In this document: one piece after another, positions 43,500 to 55,604 of the stretch | Position numbering within the stretch: the stretch's first letter is position 1 | Layout: every line of letters begins with the position of its first letter | NCBI GenBank assembly: GCA_010093515.1 | Contig: MU001685.1 | Span: forward strand, 177,952-239,360 | DNA from: Lineolata rhizophorae | Taxonomy: Eukaryota > Ascomycota > Dothideomycetes > Lineolatales > Lineolataceae | DNA length: 61,409 nt | Direction of reading: 5' to 3' | The notes under the pieces: generated by a model | Told to the model about the DNA's origin: nothing | The model's input: only the letters and a program-made list of their open reading frames with translations | Databases searched by the model: none | Position numbers and translations under genes: made by a program

Positions 43500-44671
43500 G
43501 TAGGAAGATTGTGCCGGAAAGGGTGTCGGTGGGGAGTGGAGAGCAGGCGAGGGAGAATGCGGTGGCGGCGGCGGTGGAGGCGGCGGTGGCGCAGTTAGAG
43601 GAGAGGAATAGGGTGTTGGGCCGGATGTTGGAGGGGGCGGTGGGGCAGCTTTGGGAGGTGCAGAAGAGCAGGGAGGAGGGGCCTAAGGAGGGGAGGAGCG
43701 AAGGCGAGGGGGCGGCGGAGGGTGAGCGGAGTGAGCAGCATGCGGACCCAGGTACGGACCCGGACGCGGATGCGGAGAAGTTGGCCGTCGCGATTGCAAA
43801 GGTGCAGATTGTGCAGATTTATCTGGACGACCCGAGCATTCCGCTGCCGCCGGAGGACGTGGTCGGAGGCGCGGGGGAAAAGGAAAACAAGAGTCCAGCG
43901 GAGAAGAGTCCCGGTGAGAGTTCGGACGAAAAGGCCGGGCCGGATCGCACCGCATCCTGCCCGACTAGCACGTCAGCAGCACCACCGACGGCTACCGCCA
44001 ACGACGTGTCTGGACCCGCCACAACACCGACCTCCACAGCCCCGCCGACCGCTCCTCTCACCGACCTCGCTCCGCCCTCCACCTCACTCTCGACAACGCC
44101 CGTCCCCGCCCCGTCGTCACCACCACCACCCCCACAGCCCGCATCCGCGTCCACCGCCCCCGCCCCTCGGCAAGAGCGCCTCGCAACCCACGAGCACGAC
44201 TCGGAGCTCGAGCCGGCATCGGCGTCCTCGGCCAAGCAGCCGCGACCGCAGCCGCAGCCGCTGCCCCAGAACCCGCGCCCGCGCCCCTCCATCGCGTCCT
44301 CGTCGTTCTCGTGGATGCTGGGCCCGGACGAGCGCCCGGGGGATAGCTTCACGGCGGCGTCGTTCCCGGCTGAGCGCGGCTTCCGGCGCTCAGATGAGGC
44401 GGGCGCCAAGGGGTTTTTGTTCGGGGATGAGAAGGACGAGGGGGCGGGGGTGGGGGGCGAGAGGAGGAAGAAGGAGGGTGTCGTGGGTGCGGTGGGGAAG
44501 GCGAGGGGGAAGGGGAGGGGGAAGGCGGCGAAGGGGGGTGGGAAGGGAGGGGTGGGGGGAGGGGAGGAGAGGGACAGGGCTGCGGGGGAGGTGGGTGAGG
44601 TGGTGGCGGAGGAGATTAGGTTGAGTGATGTTGGGGTGGGAGCCGGGGGGAGGAAGGGCGGTGGGGAGTAG
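41332..44671 (+). CDS. TBC1D5-like Rab GTPase-activating protein
   Basis: Six exons (41332-41354, 41459-41576, 41642-41800, 41947-42491, 42573-42715, 42816-44671) give 947 aa. The first exon is only 23 nt (MRTLDDAR). The TBC domain spans about residues 40-330: GLRSACWKVFLLFDT, the arginine-finger motif IQQDVDRCMPENLYFRQ (IxxDxxR), the glutamine-finger motif GYRQGMHELLAP (YxQ), MRWIRLLYGREFPFDDTLQL and LWDLLFAQDPSLDLVDLICV. TBC1D5 proteins act on Rab7 in retromer and autophagy traffic; that role is inferred. Both catalytic fingers are present. The C-terminal half is low-complexity: Ala/Pro/Thr-rich, a CAG-encoded polyGln run and a Gly/Lys/Glu-rich tail. Exon 1 is the least certain part; it rests on the MRTLDDARxxW pattern. 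Confidence 0.86.
43460..43498 (+). repeat. (CAG)13 microsatellite within TBC gene
   Basis: An uninterrupted CAG tract in frame encodes polyglutamine in the disordered C-terminal half of the TBC protein. Pure tracts like this are usually length-variable between strains. Confidence 0.9.
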
Positions 44672-44966
44672 TGTGGAAAAGGCAGACTGGGGACGTCTGG
44701 TTGTTGGAAGAGTACATGTTTTTTTTTTGACAAGTTTAGTGGCGCGCTGGCATACCATGGGGGTTCCTGTCTAGGTCTGCTGGTCCGCTCGTGTTTTCGG
44801 TCGTGTATGGATGCTACGAGGAGTACTTTTTTTGCTTTTAGACAACCCCCGGGCTTTTTTTTTTTCGAATGCGAACGCTATGCTCTTAGTGGATAGATTC
44901 GTCTTCCAATAGACATACGGCAATATTGATACCCGATGCATGTAGGTAGCATTCGTGGCTGCTAAA
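44672..44966. other. intergenic between convergent genes
   Basis: About 295 nt with runs of T at about 44719 and 44862. These probably belong to the 3' UTRs. No gene. Confidence 0.5.
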
Positions 44967-46894
44967 TCATTTCGGGACGTCATCATCATCATCATCATCC
45001 TCGACCGAACCGCGGCGGTCGGGAGCAGACTGGTAGATTTCGGTCGATTCCTCGGTGGCCCCGCCGGTCTGTGGTGCGCTGGTCGCGTGCTCGTATATGG
45101 AAGATTGCGAGGACGAGCTCGATGAGCTCGATGGTGGGGTTGGGTCTCGAGTGACGATTTTGAACATGGCGCCGTCGTTGGTGACGACCAAGTCCGTGGA
45201 GGCCCAGGTTGGGTTGTTCTGCGACGCACGTCAGCGGTGGACAAGGCAACGGCGTGCCCACGGCAGCAGCCGTCCGGCATAAGCGGTCTCCGAGAAAGGT
45301 CGACCGAACGGACCTTCTTGACCAGGATGAGGAATACGTCGTGGCCGGCGCGGATGGAGCTCGCGACGCCGGTCACGAAGGGGATGAGCTGGCCGGTGGA
45401 GCCGAGCTCGTGCACGCCCGCGATGGCGTTCCACCGGATCGTCAGCTCGACGCAGAGGATGCACCACGCGGTTCCCAGAACAATCCAGGCGTGCCAGAGG
45501 GCGCTCAGGAGGGTGAAGATGCGGCTAGATGTGTATACGTCAGCATATCAACCCAGCTTACTTCCCCCTGCCGGCAGGGCCACGGCAAATGGCCGGAGGG
45601 AGGGACGCTCGCACCGTTGCTTTTCGGTCAGCCCGTCGGCGCCGCCCGTTTCGGGCCGCACCCGCTCGCTCGCCAGCACGGCGTACAGCCGCAGAATCTC
45701 CCGCATGCCCGGGAAGTCGCGCCTATCGGCGCCCCACCACTTCTTCTGCAGGACGGGCAGCGCGGCCCGGACAAGGCCCGACACGGGGACGTCTCTGGCG
45801 ACGGGCCTGCGCGCGAGCCAGCTGCCGACGCGCTTGACGAGCTCGCGGCCGGCGGCCAGCGGGCCCGGGATCTCCGGGTGCAGCTCGATGATGGGGCTCA
45901 GCAGCCGCCGCGTGAGCGACTGCCACAGGAAGTACAGGATCCAGAAGGCGGTGGCGGCCACGTTGAGCAGGACGAAGTAGACGAGGGCGGCGGTGGCGGT
46001 GGCGGCGACGCGGAGGAAGACGAGGAAGGGCGCCGAGAGCGGCTGTCGAGAGAACATGAAGTAGTACTGGGGGCAGGCGGGCGAGGTCGCGTCGGCGGGG
46101 GGCGGCGGTGCCAGGGCCCGCACGCCGTAGAACCACAGCCACAGGTTGGTCGTGACGACCATGCCGGCGATGAGGCTGCGCCAGATGACGCCGGACCAGG
46201 ACAGCGACTGGTCCTTCAGGTAGGATATGGTGTCGAGGACGGAGATGCCGCCACCACGACGACGGGCTCCGCCGCTGCTTCGGCGCCGGCGGACATGCGC
46301 CAGAGGAGCGGACACGGCGCCGCCGCGCCCCGTCTTCCGCTCCTTGAGCGACTCCGGCGAAAAGAGCTCCGACACGACGAGCTTGACGGCGAAGTACATG
46401 GGCAGCACGAGCGGGATGACGCCGACGCCGTCGACCACGCTCCGCTTGGACGACCGCCCGCTCAGCCGCGAGCTGTCGGTCCGGACCCTGGCCCCGGCCC
46501 CCACCGGCCCCAGCTTCTCCACCTCGATGCGCTCCGCCCGCTTCTGCAGCGTCTCCTGGAACGACGTCCACAGGCGCGCCAGCCGCCGCCGGCCCAGCAG
46601 CTGCAGCCGCACCCCGAAGATGCTGAGCACGGTGAACAGGTAGCCGAAGCAGATCTGCAGCATGACGAAGGCCTCGACGGGGCGGATGGTGCGGCGCGAG
46701 GCAGCCCGCGCGATGGCCACGACGATGGAGAAGATGAAAATGGAGTCGGTCGCGTGCGTTTCGCCGGCGGAGGATGGGTTCAGTGAGTTGGAGAGCCAGG
46801 AGCTGTACCATTGGAGGTAGACGCCGATGCGGATGCCGAGGCCGTAGAGGTCTGGGTCGCCTTCGAATGAACAGGCTGGGGTGTTGGACGACAT
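44967..46894 (-). CDS. polytopic membrane protein, function unknown
   Basis: Three exons (45615-46894, 45314-45524, 44967-45218) give 580 aa. The start at MSSNTPACSFEGDPDLYGLG is preferred to an in-frame upstream ATG because the DLYGLGIRIGVYLQWYSSWL opening is typical of a fungal family of unnamed multi-pass proteins. About seven to eight hydrophobic segments are visible, e.g. FIFSIVVAIA, FVMLQICFGYLFTVLSIFG, VIPLVLPMYFAVKLVV, VIWRSLIAGMVVTTNLWLWF, AALVYFVLLNVAATAFWILY and IFTLLSALWHAWIVLGTAWC. The second exon is joined by the unusual donor GTGCGAG because only that restores KQ-RRIFTLLSALWHAW. The tail is Ser- then Asp-rich (GAT/GAC run at 44980-45000). No catalytic motif is seen, so transport or scaffolding cannot be told apart. 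Confidence 0.75.
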
Positions 46895-47735
46895 CTTGGG
46901 AGTGAAAACTGTAGGAAAGGTAGAGCAGGAAAACGCGAGATCAATATGGCAGCCTTGTCTCTGCGACGGAGTGAAATGAATGAAGACGAGGAATAAAGCT
47001 GGGGGCCGACTGGAAAGCTTGGAGAAAAGAAAATAGAAAGAGAATAGAAATTCAAAAAGGAGTTTGTCGATAACAGACACAAATAGAGCAAAGAGCAGCT
47101 CTCTAAATTGTGGTCGACGTTGCTCAGGCTTCAGCCTCTCCTCGTGATCGCGAAACCGCCGTCACACGCTCAGGGGGGGGCGCACAGCCTGAGAGCTGCA
47201 GCCTTGCCAACCGTGAGTCAGAGCCGCCTTGCTCATCCAAGAAACCTCCCGAGGATACAAGACTCACAAAGCGGGCAAAATTGCCGAAGCCATTTCTCGT
47301 CGGATGTGCTGACATTTAAGTTGAGGCGAAGAGAGGATGATAGAGGTTGCCGAGCGATGGGCGTCAAATGAGCCACAATGTTCCACGTGATCGGGGGCCG
47401 CAAAAGCATTTCCAAGTCAGCATTTAAGCTCAGCTCCTTCGACTTCGTATACATAAGCCTCAAATCCCGTTAATTTTATAATTACTAATTTAGTCAGACG
47501 TTACAAGCCTATAGGCCACAGCCATGTCCGACCCATGCGGGTCCTCTGGTGGGACATTGAAATGAACTCCTTATTCGAAGAGATGCTTAGGTCGCGCCGC
47601 CCAATTCACAAATGAGGTCGACTCAGTGCTCAAGTAGAGAAGCATTCAGACCGACACTCCGTACATCAGCTCCAAAACACAAAGGCTAAAGGTCCTCCAT
47701 CACTTTCCCATCACAGCAATGACTACAGCAGGGTT
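46895..47735. other. intergenic, promoter of the polytopic protein and 3' flank of KRI1
   Basis: Both flanking genes are on the minus strand. The half near 46895-47100 is A/T-rich leader-like sequence. 47460-47735 has nothing recognisable. Confidence 0.45.
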
Positions 47736-49878
47736 TTACGCCTCTGCCGCTGCAGCCTTATCCTTTCTCTTCCTCTTCCTCGACTTCTTCCTCTCCCCCT
47801 CTCTCACATTCACACTCATCTCCCCACTCTCCTCCTTCTCCCGCCCCTTCCTCCCCCCATCTCCCCTCTTGCCCCTCTCCTCATCCACCTCCCCATCCTC
47901 CCCACCCTTTCCCCACACATCCTCCCGGGGCCCCTGATCCCTCCCCCAAACCTCCCTCCTCCACTCCCTCAACCGCGCCTTCTTCCCCAACTTCTTCCTC
48001 TCCTTCATCTTCTTCTCCGGGTCCCTGAATGCCGCCATCTTCTTCAGTCCCGCGAACTCGTTCAGCTGCGCGTCGCTCGCCGTCAGTATCTCCAGCGGCG
48101 TCAGCCCGAACGATGTCGGCGACGTCTCGCGGTAGCGGAAGCCGCCCGCGGCGCGCTTCGATGACATGTGCGGGATGGCCGCGAGGTCGGCGGAGAGTTC
48201 CTGGTCGACGATGGCTTCAATGATGCGGCGGTCCTTGCGCGTCGGCTCTGTGGACGAGGGCTTTTTAGCCTGCTTGGAAGACATGCCGGACGGTTCTTGC
48301 GCCTCTTCTTCCTCGTCAGATGAAAGCGTGAAAGCCGGCTTGCCGCTCTCGCCCTCGCCATCCTCGAAATCCGGTACCAGATCCTTAATATCGATGTCAT
48401 CGTCCCACTTGGGTTTCTTCGGCTTCTTTTTCTTCTTCCGGGCCTCTCCCTCACCACTTCCCTCATTCTCACTCTCGTCTCCTACCTTTGCGGCATAATA
48501 CCCCTCTCCGAACCTCCGCCCCATCTCCTTCTCCCACTCCGCCTCACTCCAATCGCCCTCCAACAACTCCGTCCACTCCCCCAAATCGACATCTCCCCCT
48601 CCGTCCATCCTCCCCGCGACTTCCCTAATCCTGCTCGCCCTCCCCTCGAGCTCCTCGACCCTCAACCTCTTCAACCTCCTCCTCTCCTCCCTCCTCCTTT
48701 CCTTCTCCTCCTCCCTCCTCTCCTTCTCCTTGCGCCGCGCCCGCGCCCGCTTCGTCTCCTCCTCTCGCCGCACGCTGTACTTGCTCGCAGCGGCCCGCGC
48801 GTGCGACGTCAGCGCCGCGTTCGACGCCGCCGGGTCCTCGAACCGCAGGTTGTACGCCTCCTCGAAGGCGTCCGCGCGCGCCTCGTCCGCCGAGTCGTCC
48901 GACTCGAGCGCCGCCCACCGCGAGCCTGCCGTCGGCACCCACGCCCGGCTCGCCAGGTAGTTGGAGAGGAAGGCCTCAGGGTCCGCGTCCGCAGTGTCTG
49001 CGGCGGCGGCGGCGTCGAGTGGGTCCGAGGACCGCCCGTCCGAGACCACCGCGTCCGCGTCCGCCGCCGCCGGCGCCGATTTGCGCACCAGAAATTCGTC
49101 ATCCTTGTCGTCGTCGCCCTTGTCCGAGGCGATGCCGTCCGAGCCGCTCGCGGAGCCGGCCTCGTGCATCGAACGCACCAGCTCGCGCTTCAGCGCCTCC
49201 TGCTCCTGCGCGTAGGTCTGCGGTGGCGGCGGGTCCTCTCTCTCGTCGTCCTCGCCGCCATCGCCTTCTAGCAGGCGCTTGCGCTGATAGTCGAGGAGAT
49301 GCATCGGCTTCTCTTTCTTGCCGCCGTCAGCTGCGGCGGAGGAAGCGGCGTCCTTGGCGTCCTGCTCGCCTTCCTGGAAGAAGCGCACCGTCTTGTCGTA
49401 GATGCGGGGGTCTCTGGCTCTGATGGCGGCGAGGGTGTCGCGGATGCGCGAGTCGAGCTCGGTGGTCGCGAGGTCGCCTGCGTCGTCTTCGGACTCCGAG
49501 TCGGAAGACGATTCGGATTCGGAGGCCGCGTTCTTGCCGTACTTTTGTTCCACTGGAGAGGCACACGACAATCATTAGCCCTCCAACAGAAAAAGAAAGC
49601 TGCTCGCAGAGACACGCCTTCAATCGCAATCTAATAGAAAAGAGGCCCGGCTCACATTGCTGCTTTTCCGTCCTCTTCGCGTTGTGCTCAAACTTCCTCG
49701 CATATTCCTCGTTGATCCTAAACTCGTCCCCATCTACAACAATGTCTGCAGTGTCGTCTTCCGCCTCGCTGCCACTAGACGAGGCGTCATCTAGCAGCAT
49801 GCAGACGCGCTTAGCGGGGCGCTCATCGGCTGCAACAGCAGAATCGTCGTTTGTCTCAAGGCCATTTGGTGCGGCCAT
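47736..49878 (-). CDS. KRI1: Kri1, nucleolar ribosome-biogenesis protein
   Basis: Two exons (49656-49878, 47736-49552) with a 103-nt intron give 679 aa. Kri1 works with Krr1 in 40S subunit assembly and early pre-rRNA processing in the nucleolus. Visible: an acidic Ser/Glu/Asp-rich N-terminal region, DPRIYDKTVRFF, the Lys/Glu/Arg charged coil (EEKERRREERRRLKRLRVEE), the conserved KPKWDDDIDIKDLVPDF-type acidic block, and the family C-terminal block FRYRETSPTSFGLTPLEIL with LNEFAGLKKMAAFRDPEKK. The C-terminus is very basic (KSRKRKRKDK), fitting a nucleolar targeting region. Length is a little above the yeast protein. Head-to-head with the Lam-like gene across 704 nt. Confidence 0.9.
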
Positions 49879-50582
49879 AATTGCAACCCGAGGTGTTGTG
49901 GAGGAGAGTTTGGCTGGTGGATGTTGGCGTGTGGGCGAAATTTTGGTCGCGAAAAAGTTCGGGTGCAGAGCAGGACGGTGTGGTGCGCCGTAGCGACGGT
50001 CCGGGCAGTCACGTGCGCTAGCATCAGCGGAGCTGATCCTGGCAACTCTAGCGCCATGCTCCCCCTATGCAGCTTGGACTTGACTTTGAACTTGCAATCA
50101 AGAGACCGCTCAAAGGTTCCAGGACTGCAATAGGATTCCGGCAATGGCTCCCTGCTGTCGAGATATCTCGAGTCAGGCCCAGCACGGGTTTAGCGGCCGC
50201 TAATATCGGCGCGTCGGCGCAGCCCGCCCGAGCTTCGCGCCAAGCGTGCGACTCGGCCAATGATGACAAAGCCCGGATATCTCACTGATCCCTCAGCTTC
50301 CGCTGACACCGCCAGCGACTTTAGCCTCTTCCCATCTCCTTTTACTCTTCCTTGTACGAGGTTACGCGTGAAGACGACTATACAGTAACGAGCAATTTGG
50401 GCCTTTCTTTCTGTTTTTGCTTTCCGTCAAGTGCGCTGTCTGGGCTTCCTATCGATTTCATTGTTCGCGCGCCCGAGCATCTCGGACACCTCTTGCACCA
50501 GCCCACAACAACAGATACCTCCGCCTCTCTTGAGAACCGCCGTACCGAGACCCAAGATACCCATGCCCGCTCAACCACCGTC
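49879..50582. promoter_or_regulatory. divergent promoter region KRI1 / Lam-like gene
   Basis: A 704-nt region between divergent start codons. 50330-50580 is pyrimidine-rich on the plus strand, as in fungal 5' leaders. No specific operator is identified. Confidence 0.45.
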
Positions 50583-53500
50583 ATGGCCGACGACCAGCCG
50601 CAGCCCGCACCGCCGACCCACGCTCCGCCTCCGCCGCCCCAAACCTCGCTCCCCGTCATCCCTGGCCCCATGAACCTCATACCCGTAGGTCTCAAAGAAG
50701 CCGCGCTCGACAGCCCGACCTTCCGCGCCACCGCCGCCCACTTCGCCGAGCAGATCGACCTCCTCTCCACCTGGCTTGACAGCTACGCCAAGGCGGCGTC
50801 CAAGCTAGCCGCTGAGGCCCACGCGCTCGAACCGCTGGCGAACGCTTACACCGCGTTTTCGACTCCTCCGGGCGCGCTGAGCGAGGCGGCCATCGATCAT
50901 GATTACACCGTGTTGGCGATGCGGAGGTGGGGTGAAGGGGCGAGGGAGTATTGGGCGGGCATAGTGAGGGGACTGAAGCGGGTGGAGGGGCAGGTCGTGG
51001 AGCCCGTGAGAGGCTTTTTACAGACTGATGTTAAGGGGTTGAAGGTGAGCTGTTGCTCCTTCGGCACGTGTTTTGACCTACAAGTTGGCATTCTAATCCT
51101 GGTGTGGCTCCAGGACGCTCGCAAACTTCTCGACTCGACCCAACGCACCTACGACTCCCTCCTCTCTCGCTACCTCTCTCAATCGAAAACCAAAGAAGCA
51201 TCGTCTCTACGCGAAGACGCCTTCCAACTCCACGAAGCCCGCAAGTCGTACCTGCGCGCCTCGATGGACTTCTGCGTCCTAGCACCTCAAGTCCGCTCCT
51301 CCCTCGACAAGCTCCTCGTCCGCGTTTTCGCCGACCAGTGGAAGGAGCTCAAGACATCCCGTGACTCCGCCGCCGCCACCTTTGCCCGCTGCACCGCCGA
51401 CATCGACCGCGTGCGCGGCTGGAGCAAGGAGCTCGACATGGGCGACCGCGTCTTCAAGCGCGAGCTGCAACTCGCGCGGCGGTCGATCGAGGAGTCGGCC
51501 GAGGCAGCCGCGCGGCCGTCCCGCGAGCTCGACGACTACACCGTCTCCACCGTGCCCTTCCTCGGCTCCCAGGGCGGCCCTGCATCGGCGCGCTCCCCGC
51601 CCACCGCCAACGGAGCCCGGGCGGCGGAGAAGCAGGGCTGGCTCTTCCAGCGCACCGTCGCCGGCAAGCCCGCGCGCCACGTCTGGGTCCGCCGGTGGTT
51701 CTTCGTGCAGGCGGGCATCTTCGGGTGGCTGTCGCCCCGCGAGGCGGCCTCGCGCGGCGGCGCTCCGGGCGCCGGCGGCGTCGAGGAGTCCGACAAGACG
51801 GGCGTGCTGCTCTGCAGCATCCGGCCGGCGGTGCAGGAAGAACGCCGCTTCTGCTTCGAGGTCAAGACAAAGGACGCGACCACGCTCCTCCAGGCCGAGA
51901 CCCAGGCCGACCTCACCGACTGGATCGCCGCCTTTGAGCTCGCCAAGCGCAAGGCCCTCGAAGACCCGGCTGGTGCGACCACGGCCACCGTCCCCGACAC
52001 GGCTGCCCCGGACGCCGCCTTCGCCATCAGTCCCCCCATCGCGCCCGAGTTCGCCGCACGAGCGGACCATCATGCCGCCGCTGGCAGCGACGACGTGGCC
52101 GGGCCCGAGCGCGCCGGCACGCTGCCCGTGCCCGGCGGAGACGACCCGCTCACCTCGCGCGCCAGTTTCGATGTCGGCGCCGGTGCCGGCGGGGAGAGCT
52201 CGGGCCGCGAGCGCCTGATGCAGAAGCTCGACCTGCACCGACGCACGGCGACGCAGCTGAGCGGCGGCGGCTCGGGCGAGCGCTCCGCCAGCAGCGCCGG
52301 CGAAAGGGGGACCCCGACGGGATCTGCCGGCGGCGGCCCCGGCGCTGGCGGCGGCATCGCATCGCTCATCTCGGCGTCGCACCACGTGCTCCCCGTGGGC
52401 CCGATGCCCACGCCGCCCACGCCCGCGAGCGCGGCGTTCCCAACGCCGCCGCAGCAGCAGCAGCAGGCGCTGCAGGAGACACGCGCGGCGCTGCTGGGCG
52501 CCGGGAGCATGCCGAGCAGCTCGCTGGCGCCGGCGACGCTGGCGATTCCGCCGGCGCCGACGAGCCTGAGCCGCACGGCGGTCGTGGTGAGCGGCGAGCG
52601 GACCAGGGGGGGAGGAGGAGACGGCGGCGGCGGGACAGTGCCGGGCGGGCTGATGGCCAATCTGTGGGGCAGCGCGAACTGGGGTTTTGTTAATCGGTTG
52701 GAGAGGGGCGAGATCAAGCCGGCGGCGACGGGCGGGAAGGGCGCCATGGCCATGGCGCTCCAGCACGCGAGGTCGGCGTCGCAGCCACCGTCGCCGGGCA
52801 CGAAGCCGAGCGCGTCGAGCACGAGCGTGGATCGCGCCGGCAAGGGCTCGCCGCGCAACGCGTCGCCGGCGGAGGGCCAGCGCGGTTCGGGCTCACGGCC
52901 GCAGTCGCCGTTTCCGCCCGGCGCGTCGGGCGGCGCGCAGCACCGCAAGTCGGTCAGCGTGGCCGGCGAGCACGAAGGGGCGCATCCGGCGCAGAAGCCG
53001 CCGGCACTGCTGCACAAGCGGAACCAGTCGGCGGGCGCGGCGCTGGAGATCATGCCCAACTACTACCCGCTGACGCTGCGGGCCCAGGACGCGCAGTTCC
53101 ACATGCTGTTCCCGCACGTGCCGCGCGACGAGCGCGTCGTGCTCGTCTTCCGGGCCAGCTGGGCGCCCAACGACAGCCAGGAGTTCCCCGGCAGGGTGTA
53201 CGTGACGGCGCGAGAGTGCTACTTCTACAGCCATTATCTCGGCCTGGTGCTGATCACGGGCGTGGCGCTGGACGCGATCGAGGAGGTCACGGCCGCGCCC
53301 GGGAGGGACTGCGATTTCTTGTTCATGCACTTGAGGGAAGGGGAACGGCCCGTCGAGGGCAGCGCGGGCGGCAGCAGCAGGGTCACGATCAAGACGTTCC
53401 TGGAGCCCCTGAGGCTGCTCCAGCGCCGGCTGGACTTCTTGGTCGCGAACGCAAACCGCGAGGAGGAGGACCAGCTGGGCGTCGAGGACATCATCAAGAC

Positions 53501-55604
53501 GCTGGTCCGCATGGAGGACGAGGCTAGCGGGAGCGGCGCCGGCGGCGCAGGCCCTAGTGGGCACAGCCCCTCGATGGAGAGCTGGGAGGACGTCGACGTC
53601 AACACGCCCGTGGATGGCCTCCACCAGCCGGGCGACGGCGCCTCGAGGGCCGACGGCCAGGGCCGCAAGCGCGCCGACTCGCGTGATGTCAAGGCGAGCT
53701 TGCGCCTAGACAACAGCGTCTACGGCGGAGGCCGCGACGGGCGCTCGCTTGGAGCGCCCGGCGGCGGCATCAGCAGGAACGCGACGAAGTTCCGCTTGCC
53801 GAGCCATCCCGTCTTGTATGCGCCGAGGGGCATGGCGAAGCTGGCGACGCAGCGCGAGTTCGACGTCAGTGCCAAGGCGCTGTTTCATGTACTGTGCGGG
53901 GATAAGAGCGCGGTTTTCCAATTGCTGTATGCGGAGAGGAATGGGGGCGGGAATGGGAGAGATGGTGGGGAGGGGGCGGGTGGAAGTGTGGTTCAGACGC
54001 CCTGGGTGGTGCCGGAGCAGGCTGGGCAAGGGTATCATAAGAGGCAGTTTGAGTATGAGGCTGGTGGAGACGGAAGTAAGGGTGGGAAAAAGGTCACGGA
54101 TTACCAGGTGATCGAGGTGTTCAACGATCACTTGTGCTATGTCCTGACGGACAGGAAGACGCCGTGGTGGCTGCCGCGCGAGGACGATTTCGTGCTTGTC
54201 AGCAAGATTGTCATTACGCACGTGTCGAAGCTGAGGTGCAAGTTGGCGATTTTTGTCAAAGTGGACTGGAAGAGAATTCCTACCATTGGCCAGTGTGAGT
54301 GTTCTCCCTAGACAAAGCTAACTCTCACGAACAGCAATCTTTGCTAACCGTGATCCGCACCCACAGCCCTAATCGACCAGCAAGCCCTCGCCGACCTCGA
54401 TCTCGACGCGCTCGATCTCGCCGACCTCCTCTCGTCCCAGGTCGCCAAGCTGGGTCCCAACTCGCGCACCCGCAAAGCCCTCACCATCTTTGGCCTCATC
54501 GGCCAGAACCAGCAGGCGTCACAGCTCTCACCGGCTGACCTAGCCGCCGCCTCGGCCTCGGCCGGCCTCCTTCCTCCTTCCTCTGCAACTTCTAGCCCGC
54601 AGGCGACGACCCCTAATCCCAACAAAGAGCAGCAGCTCCGCAAGCGCCGACACCCGCGCAGCCTCGCATCGCTGTTCGCGCAGGCGGCCCAGGCGTGGCT
54701 CCTCGCCGCCTTAGCGAATACAGTCGCCGCCCTGTTAAGCACCGGCAGGAGCATGGTCAAGGCGTGCAGCGCACACATGCTACTTGTCGCGTTGCTCGCT
54801 ACTAGCGCCGCGCTAAACGGCTTATACGGCACGCGCGAGGCGCGCGAGTGGATCGCGGAGAGGCGTGCTGGGGCCCTAATGAAGCGCCTGGGCGTCGGCG
54901 TAGGCATGGGCGCCGGAGTCGCCGGGGATGCCGCCGCGGGGGACGTGCTGGGCCGAGGCGTGTGGCTGCGAGACGTGGACGAGGTGTTTGCCGGCAACGA
55001 AAGCCTGGTCGCTGTCGGACAGGGCGACCAAGGCGCGGCCGCCGACGGCAGCGCCTGCAGAGACTCGTTCGCCGCGCTCCTCGCGGCCGCGGCGCCCGGC
55101 GACGACGGCTTCTTGCACTCCCCCGCCGATCCCGCCGCCCCCGGCTTCGAGTTCGAGCCCCGCCAGCGGCCGCCGCTGGCGGCGCCGCAGACCCACACGG
55201 AGCGCGAGGCCCGCGCCGCCGCGGCCCGGCTGCGCGCCACGCGCGCCCGGCTCGCGGCCCACCGGTACGATCTCCTCGTCGCGACGCGCGTGCTCAACCG
55301 CGTGGAGCGCGAGGTCGTGCGCGGGGAGTGGGAGGGGTGGTTGTGGGGGGAGAATCGGCGGTGCGAGGCTGTTGGGGGTATGTTGAGGAGGCGGTTGGAG
55401 GAGGGGAAGGAGAAGGAGGAGGGGAATGGGACGCGGGGAGAGGGGGCTGGGAAGGGGGAGGGGGAGAAGGAGGGTGAGGGGTGGGAGGGCGTGGATGGGG
55501 AGAGGTTGGAGGGGTTGGTGAAGTGGTGGGGGGAGTATTGTGGGGGGTGCAGGAGGGAGTTGAGGAGGGTGGAAGAGGAGAGGGGCGAGGAAGGAGGGTG
55601 GTGA
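50583..55604 (+). CDS. BAR-PH-GRAM-VASt lipid-transfer protein, Lam1/Lam3 (Ysp1/Sip3) family
   Basis: Three exons (50583-51044, 51114-54294, 54367-55604) give 1626 aa. Domains in order: an N-terminal BAR-like helical region (about 35-290; ATAAHFAEQIDLLSTWLDSY), a PH domain (about 320-440; KQGWLFQRTVAGKPARHVWV), a long disordered Gly/Ser/Pro linker with a short polyGln, a GRAM-like domain (about 800-930; FPHVPRDERVVLVFRASWAP, REYFYSHYLGLVLITGV-like), a VASt domain (about 1045-1215; PSHPVLYAPRGMAKLATQRE, VFNDHLCYVLTDRKTPWWLP), a hydrophobic segment near 1340-1365 (SAHMLLVALLATSAALNGLY) and a coiled C-terminus. Yeast Lam1/Ysp1 and Lam3/Sip3 sit at ER-plasma membrane contacts and move sterols; the same role is inferred. 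Intron 1 is 69 nt with no stop, so unspliced reads stay in frame. Confidence 0.9.

Noticed and set aside
44980-45000. GAT/CAT repeat as a regulatory repeat
   Set aside because: It is simply the coding sequence of the Asp-rich tail of the membrane protein.
45209-46786. 525-codon plus frame opposite the polytopic membrane protein
   Set aside because: Low-complexity antisense shadow; the minus strand has clear membrane segments and splice sites.
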